Shown here one piece after another: positions 60,389-64,000 of a DNA stretch of 64,000 bases. Origin of the DNA: Lysobacterales bacterium (GTDB lineage Bacteria > Pseudomonadota > Gammaproteobacteria > Xanthomonadales > Rhodanobacteraceae). How positions within the stretch are numbered: position 1 is the stretch's first letter; each line of letters begins with the position of its first letter. Location of the stretch: assembly GCA_016707485.1 (NCBI GenBank), contig JADJHN010000003.1:620001-684000 (forward strand), written 5' to 3'. The notes beneath the pieces were generated by a model that saw only the letters and a list, made by a program, of their open reading frames with translations, searched no databases and had not been told where the DNA came from. The translations under genes and the position numbers were made by a program.

Positions 60389-61261
60389 GTGCCCGAACTT
60401 TCCCCACCCGCCAGCGCCGTCGTCGACATCACCCCGGCAAACTTTGAGACCGGACTGCTGCAGCCCTCGCTGACGCAGCCGGTACTGGTACTTTTCTGGA
60501 CGCCGCGCAGCGAGGCAAGCATCAGCCTCGGCAGCGCTCTCGAATCCATCACGGCTGATTACCGCGGTGCGCTGACCCTGGCGCGGGTCGATGTCGACGC
60601 GCAGGCGCAGGTTGCCGCCATGTTTGGTGTGCGCAGCATTCCGACCGTGATCCTGATGCGTGAGGGCCAACCGGCCGACGGCTTTGCCGGTGCCCTGCCC
60701 GAGGCCGAGATCCGTGAAATGCTTGGCCGTCATGTGCCGCCGCCGAGCATCGAGGAAGTGGCCGGCGACGAAGCAGCGAAGCCGGCCGAGACGCCCCAGC
60801 AAGCCATTGCACGCCTGCAACAGGAGCTTGCGGCCACACCGGAGCGGGCCGAACTGAAACTCGATCTTGCCGTTGCCTTCATGCAGGCCGGCAATGCGCA
60901 GGCCGCCGCAGCCGAGCTGGATGCCTTGCCGGCAAACCTGGAAACCGACGATCGCGCCAAGCGCGTGCGTGCTCAGCTCGAGTTCGCCGACGCTCTGCGC
61001 GACGCCCCGCCCATGGCCGAACTGCAAGCGCGCCTTGCCAGGGATGCCAACGATCATGCCGCTCGCGACCTGCTTGGCTTGCGCCTGCTCGTCGATGGCC
61101 AGACCGAGGCGGCGCTCGAGCAATTCCTCGACATCCTCAAGGCGGATCGAAACTGGAATGAAGGCCTCGCCCGCAAGCGCCTGATCGCCGCCTTCCTCGG
61201 CATCGATGACGCGGATCTCGTCGCCACCTGGCGGCGCCGCATGTCCTCGCTGTTGTTCTGA
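60389..61261 (+). CDS. CnoX/YbbN-type thioredoxin-TPR co-chaperone without CXXC
   Basis: 290 aa from the GTG at 60389 (GAGG, 7-base spacing). Thioredoxin fold at 1-110 with VLVLFWTPRSEASISLG where a thioredoxin has WCGPC, so no redox cysteines; the cis-Pro is kept (SIPTVILM). C-terminal TPR region 140-290 (AIARLQQELAATPERAELKLDLAVAF). E. coli CnoX protects DnaK and GroEL clients during bleach stress; E. coli keeps one Cys, here none. Confidence 0.88.
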   Translation: MPELSPPASAVVDITPANFETGLLQPSLTQPVLVLFWTPRSEASISLGSALESITADYRGALTLARVDVDAQAQVAAMFGVRSIPTVILMREGQPADGFAGALPEAEIREMLGRHVPPPSIEEVAGDEAAKPAETPQQAIARLQQELAATPERAELKLDLAVAFMQAGNAQAAAAELDALPANLETDDRAKRVRAQLEFADALRDAPPMAELQARLARDANDHAARDLLGLRLLVDGQTEAALEQFLDILKADRNWNEGLARKRLIAAFLGIDDADLVATWRRRMSSLLF

Positions 61262-61273
61262 TCGGACGCCTTG

Positions 61274-61741
61274 ATGAGCAAGGCGCGGCGACTGCGCAGG
61301 CTGCTGAACATCTGGCCGCCATTCCTGTTCAGTGGCATACGCGTGCTCGAAATCGGCGAAGACTGGCGTCATGCGCGTGTCGTCCTGCGCCGGCACTGGT
61401 ACAACACCAATTATGTCGGCACGCATTTTGGCGGCAGCCTGTTCGCGATGACCGATCCTTACTGGATGATCCTGGTCATGGAATGCCTCGGTCGCGATTA
61501 CATCGTCTGGGACAAGGCGGCCGAGATTGAATTCGTCGCCCCCGGCAAGGAGGACGTCTTTGCCGAGTTCCACGTCGAGGACACGCTGCTGGATGAAATC
61601 CGCGCAGCCACTGCAGGCGGTGACAAATACCTGCGCTGGCTGCCGATCGAAGTGAGGACCGCATCCGGCGAGCTGATTGCCCGCATCAGCAAGCAGATCT
61701 ACGTGCGGCGCAAACCCGAAAAACCGGCAAGCCCGGCCTGA
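61274..61741 (+). CDS. DUF4442 hotdog-fold putative thioesterase
   Basis: 155 aa. Single hotdog domain of the PaaI-like/DUF4442 family: HWYNTNYVGTHFGGSLFAMTDPYWMI and KAAEIEFVAPGKEDVFAEFHV. Start at the ATG at 61274 (a TTG one codon earlier is possible). Substrate unknown. Twelve bases after the CnoX-like gene, so probably cotranscribed. Confidence 0.8.
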   Translation: MSKARRLRRLLNIWPPFLFSGIRVLEIGEDWRHARVVLRRHWYNTNYVGTHFGGSLFAMTDPYWMILVMECLGRDYIVWDKAAEIEFVAPGKEDVFAEFHVEDTLLDEIRAATAGGDKYLRWLPIEVRTASGELIARISKQIYVRRKPEKPASPA

Positions 61742-61798
61742 GCCCTATCGGCGCCAGCGTGCCGGCAGCGAATCCAGGCGTGTCGCCAGGCGGCTTCA

Positions 61799-61812
61799 CT
61801 GATCCGGATCAA
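61799..61812 (+). promoter_or_regulatory. FNR/Anr-type binding site upstream of the truncated hemoglobin
   Basis: CTGATCCGGATCAA, one mismatch from the FNR-family palindrome TTGAT-N4-ATCAA. It lies 64 bases before the hemoglobin ATG, right for a class II activated promoter with its start site near 61847. Suggests induction under low oxygen or nitrosative stress. Confidence 0.6.
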
Positions 61813-61875
61813 GACAAAGCGACCAGGCTTGTCGAACAATCAAGAATCCGCTCCATCAAGATCGGCAGAAACGGC

Positions 61876-62298
61876 ATGTCCCCTTCCATTCCGCTCGACG
61901 AAGCGCAAATAGCCCGATTGATCGACCGCTTCTACGACAAGGTCAGTGCCGATCCGCTGCTTGGCGCGGTTTTCAATCCCGTGGTCCACGACTGGCTCGC
62001 CCACAAGCGCCTGTTGACATCATTCTGGTGCTCGGTGGTTCTGCGTGCGGGCACCTATCGGGGCAACCCGATGGCCATGCACCGCGGCCATGCCATCGGC
62101 AGCCAGCACTTTGCACGGTGGCTGCAATTGTGGGGCGAAACCAGTCGCGAAATGCTCGATGCCGAGGCAGCCGACCTGATGATCGAGTTCGCGGGACGCG
62201 TAGGCCACGGGCTGCAGCTCGGGCTTGGCATCCAGCCGCAGCCTGCCAGGTCGAGTCCATTCGCTATTCCAGTGGTCTCCGCCGCTGCGCGGGATTGA
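61876..62298 (+). CDS. Group III truncated hemoglobin
   Basis: 140 aa from the ATG at 61876. Resembles the Campylobacter Ctb/trHbP group: LIDRFYDKVSADPLLGAVFN, FWCSVVLRAGTYRGNPMAMH and the proximal haem ligand His78 in SQHFARWLQLW. Such proteins have been linked to oxygen or NO/peroxide handling at low oxygen. An open frame to 61759 exists but runs through the FNR-type box, so the shorter start is preferred; its ribosome site is weak. Confidence 0.87.
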   Translation: MSPSIPLDEAQIARLIDRFYDKVSADPLLGAVFNPVVHDWLAHKRLLTSFWCSVVLRAGTYRGNPMAMHRGHAIGSQHFARWLQLWGETSREMLDAEAADLMIEFAGRVGHGLQLGLGIQPQPARSSPFAIPVVSAAARD

Positions 62299-62310
62299 CG
62301 GTCGCCCTGC

Positions 62311-62757
62311 TCAGCGCGCCGGAACAACGTAGCCGTTGTCGATGTAGACCCGATCACCGCGGCGCATGCGGAAATCGTCGGGCTGCTCGAAGGAATACGT
62401 GCGCCCGCCACGATCCATGCGCACGGTGATGCGGTAGTAGGTGCGCGAATAGCGACGTTCCTTCTCGATATCATGGCCGACGGCACCGCCTGCCAGGGCA
62501 CCAACGATGGTTGCCGCCTTGCGTCCATCGCCCTTGCCGACCTGGTTGCCGAGCGCGCCGCCGACGATCGCGCCCAGCACGGTGCCGCCGCCGAGGTGAT
62601 TGCTGCCCCGCTGACCGATCGACTCGATGCGGATGATGCGCCCGCAAGCCTCGCAGTCGCGATCGTAGTAATTTCCACGCGCCTGCACGTTCTGCACCGG
62701 CACGCAACTGGCGATCAGAAACAGGGACACGGCTGTCAGCAGGATTCGATTCAACAT
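62311..62757 (-). CDS. Glycine-zipper 2TM lipoprotein
   Basis: 148 aa from the ATG at 62757 (AAGGAG, 8-base spacing). Lipoprotein signal with lipobox LIASC (Cys at about 17). Glycine zipper VLGAIVGGALGNQVGKGDG and ATIVGALAGGAVGHDIE, nearly identical to the zipper at 4463-5017. C-terminal region YYRITVRMDRGGRTYSFEQ and RGDRVYIDNGYV resembles the SH3-like end of SlyB/Pcp-type outer-membrane lipoproteins. Convergent with the truncated hemoglobin gene. Confidence 0.82.
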   Translation of the reverse strand: MLNRILLTAVSLFLIASCVPVQNVQARGNYYDRDCEACGRIIRIESIGQRGSNHLGGGTVLGAIVGGALGNQVGKGDGRKAATIVGALAGGAVGHDIEKERRYSRTYYRITVRMDRGGRTYSFEQPDDFRMRRGDRVYIDNGYVVPAR

Positions 62758-62890
62758 GGTCATTGCTCCTTGGAATGTCCGATCGCCAAACGACATGACG
62801 GCGATCGCCGGGCGCAGAGTGTCAATGCCATGATGAACTCAGGCGGAACCCGCGAGCGCTGGCGCGCCGGTGCCGCCACCCTGGCCCGGC

Positions 62891-64000
62891 TCAGCATTGC
62901 AGGTGGCGTTCCTGCCGCGACGGCGTCGCCTTCTTGCGCCGCGGACGCGGGCTTTCACGAGCACCATCCCCGCCTTCGAAGCGCAGGCGGCTGCGCCCGC
63001 CAGTTGCCTGGTAGTCGGCGATCAAGGCCGCGCTGACCGCAGCCTCGTTCGCCGCGTCGACTGCGCACAGGTACTCGTGCAACAAGTGCACGAGGCGCTC
63101 GTGGGCAAGCGCGTGGGTCTGTCCGGTCCGCCCATACAACCAGTCGCTGAAGGCGAGGAAGCACGCAAACGGCTGTTCGGCGAGCAGCAATGCAAGGGTT
63201 CGCGAAAAGCGCCCGGAATTGGCAACGATGTCCCAATAGCGGGAAAACCGCGACAGCCTCTGCATCGTCGCAAAGTCGACCGCGTTGGTGGCGAGGATGT
63301 TGTATGGCGGATCGGGATTGAAGCGCAGCCCGTATTCGATCGTGTGCCGCGAGATGGGCGCACCACGCAGGCGCTTGAGGATGCCGAACTGGATCTCGTG
63401 CGGAGCAAGGCCAACGAGGCGATCGAATCCGGCGGCGAACGTGGCCATGTCCTCGCCGGGCAGGCCGGCAATCAGGTCGACATGCAGGTGCGCATGGGTC
63501 TGCGTGCGCAGCCATTCGATGTTTGCCGCAGCGACATCGTTTTTCTGCCGGCGCGAGACGCGAGCCTGCACGGCCGGATCGAAGCTCTGGATGCCGATCT
63601 CGAACTGCAGGGTGCCTTCTGGAAACAGGAGGATTTTCTCCTTGAGGCGCTCGGGAAGGTGGTCGGGGATCAGTTCCAGATGCACGAATACCGGATCCTG
63701 CGGGGCACGGGCGAGCTTGTCGAGGAAGAAATCGAGGATGGCCCGCGACGTGTCGATCTTCAGGTTGAACGTGCGATCGACGAACTTGAACTGCCGCGCT
63801 CCGAGGGCGTAAAGCGCATCGAGATCGGCAAGGAAGCGATCAAGCGGAAACGGCCACGCGGTCTTGTCCAGCGAGGAAAGACAGAATTCGCATTTGAACG
63901 GACAGCCGCGTGAGGCCTCGACATAGACGTTGCGCTGGCGCACGTCTTCCTCGCTGTACTCGGCATACGGCGAAGCAATCGCCGGCAGCGCTGCCTGCAC
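62891..64000 (-). CDS. B12-binding-type radical SAM protein, C-terminal part (cut by window edge)
   Basis: At least 370 codons, open to the window edge. Radical SAM cluster motif CPFKCEFC in VEASRGCPFKCEFCLSS, then the TIM-barrel core (EIGIQSFDPAVQARVSRRQ, VDLIAGLPGED) and a DUF4080-like C-terminal region. In this family an N-terminal cobalamin-binding domain precedes the cluster; that would lie beyond 64000. The reaction is unknown; relatives methylate or rearrange unreactive carbons. Basic C-terminal tail (RPRRKKATPSRQE). Confidence 0.85.
   Translation of the reverse strand: MQAALPAIASPYAEYSEEDVRQRNVYVEASRGCPFKCEFCLSSLDKTAWPFPLDRFLADLDALYALGARQFKFVDRTFNLKIDTSRAILDFFLDKLARAPQDPVFVHLELIPDHLPERLKEKILLFPEGTLQFEIGIQSFDPAVQARVSRRQKNDVAAANIEWLRTQTHAHLHVDLIAGLPGEDMATFAAGFDRLVGLAPHEIQFGILKRLRGAPISRHTIEYGLRFNPDPPYNILATNAVDFATMQRLSRFSRYWDIVANSGRFSRTLALLLAEQPFACFLAFSDWLYGRTGQTHALAHERLVHLLHEYLCAVDAANEAAVSAALIADYQATGGRSRLRFEGGDGARESPRPRRKKATPSRQERHLQC

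Overview
The window looks like a chromosomal segment of a gammaproteobacterium of the order Xanthomonadales (Lysobacterales). The main reasons are an arginine operon built around N-acetylornithine carbamoyltransferase followed by argG, argE and argB, a class II DAHP synthase, the gene block lolB-ispE-tRNA-Gln-prs-rplY-pth-ychF, and many intergenic GGGAATN heptad repeats of a kind known from Xanthomonas relatives. GC content is high and there is no phage, insertion sequence or CRISPR array. I would not name a genus.

Layout: 1-3981 carries the minus-strand operon argF'-argG-argE-argB, which enters the window incomplete at its argB end. Its leader (3982-4262) holds a 49-bp tandem repeat behind an intrinsic terminator. 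4289-5017 holds a small putative gene and a glycine-zipper envelope protein. 5252-8968 runs on the plus strand: cysS, sufE, a GT4 glycosyltransferase and a PAP2 phosphatase. 9048-10994 is minus: class II DAHP synthase and dsbB.

11182-44298 is one uninterrupted minus-strand gene-expression supercluster. In transcription order it reads: tRNA promoter, two interrupted tRNA-Tyr copies, tRNA-Tyr, tRNA-Gly, tRNA-Thr, tuf2, tRNA-Trp, secE, nusG, rplK, rplA, rplJ, rplL, rpoB, rpoC, rpsL, rpsG, fusA, tuf1, then the complete S10, spc and alpha operons ending at rplQ and a terminator. E. coli has the same blocks at separate loci.

44477-52418 (minus) has a thioesterase, ychF, pth, rplY, prs, tRNA-Gln, ispE, lolB and a TPR lipoprotein. 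52664-55139 (plus) has hemA-prfA. 55188-58367 (minus) has a TonB-C-like secreted protein and an S9 peptidase. 58555-62298 (plus) has an M28 peptidase, a CnoX-like thioredoxin/TPR protein, a hotdog protein and a group III truncated hemoglobin behind an FNR-type box. 62311-64000 (minus) has a second glycine-zipper lipoprotein and a truncated radical SAM protein.

The most unusual content is in repeats and RNA. (1) A family of hairpins displaying AGGA or CGGGA in the apical loop on the transcribed strand occurs in tandem in the argF' leader and inside 74-80 nt elements that interrupt tRNA-Tyr and tRNA-Gln sequences exactly in the T-loop; the stems covary. (2) The tRNA-Tyr and tRNA-Gln genes are each followed by two tandem copies of their own 3' end carrying these elements, a layout like the distal repeats of E. 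coli tyrT. (3) tuf2 lacks exactly 34 codons of domain 3 relative to tuf1 although the rest is nearly identical. (4) Twelve palindromic GGGAATN elements sit between genes of essential operons, and at some borders form the ends of proteins (ArgG, ArgF', Pth).
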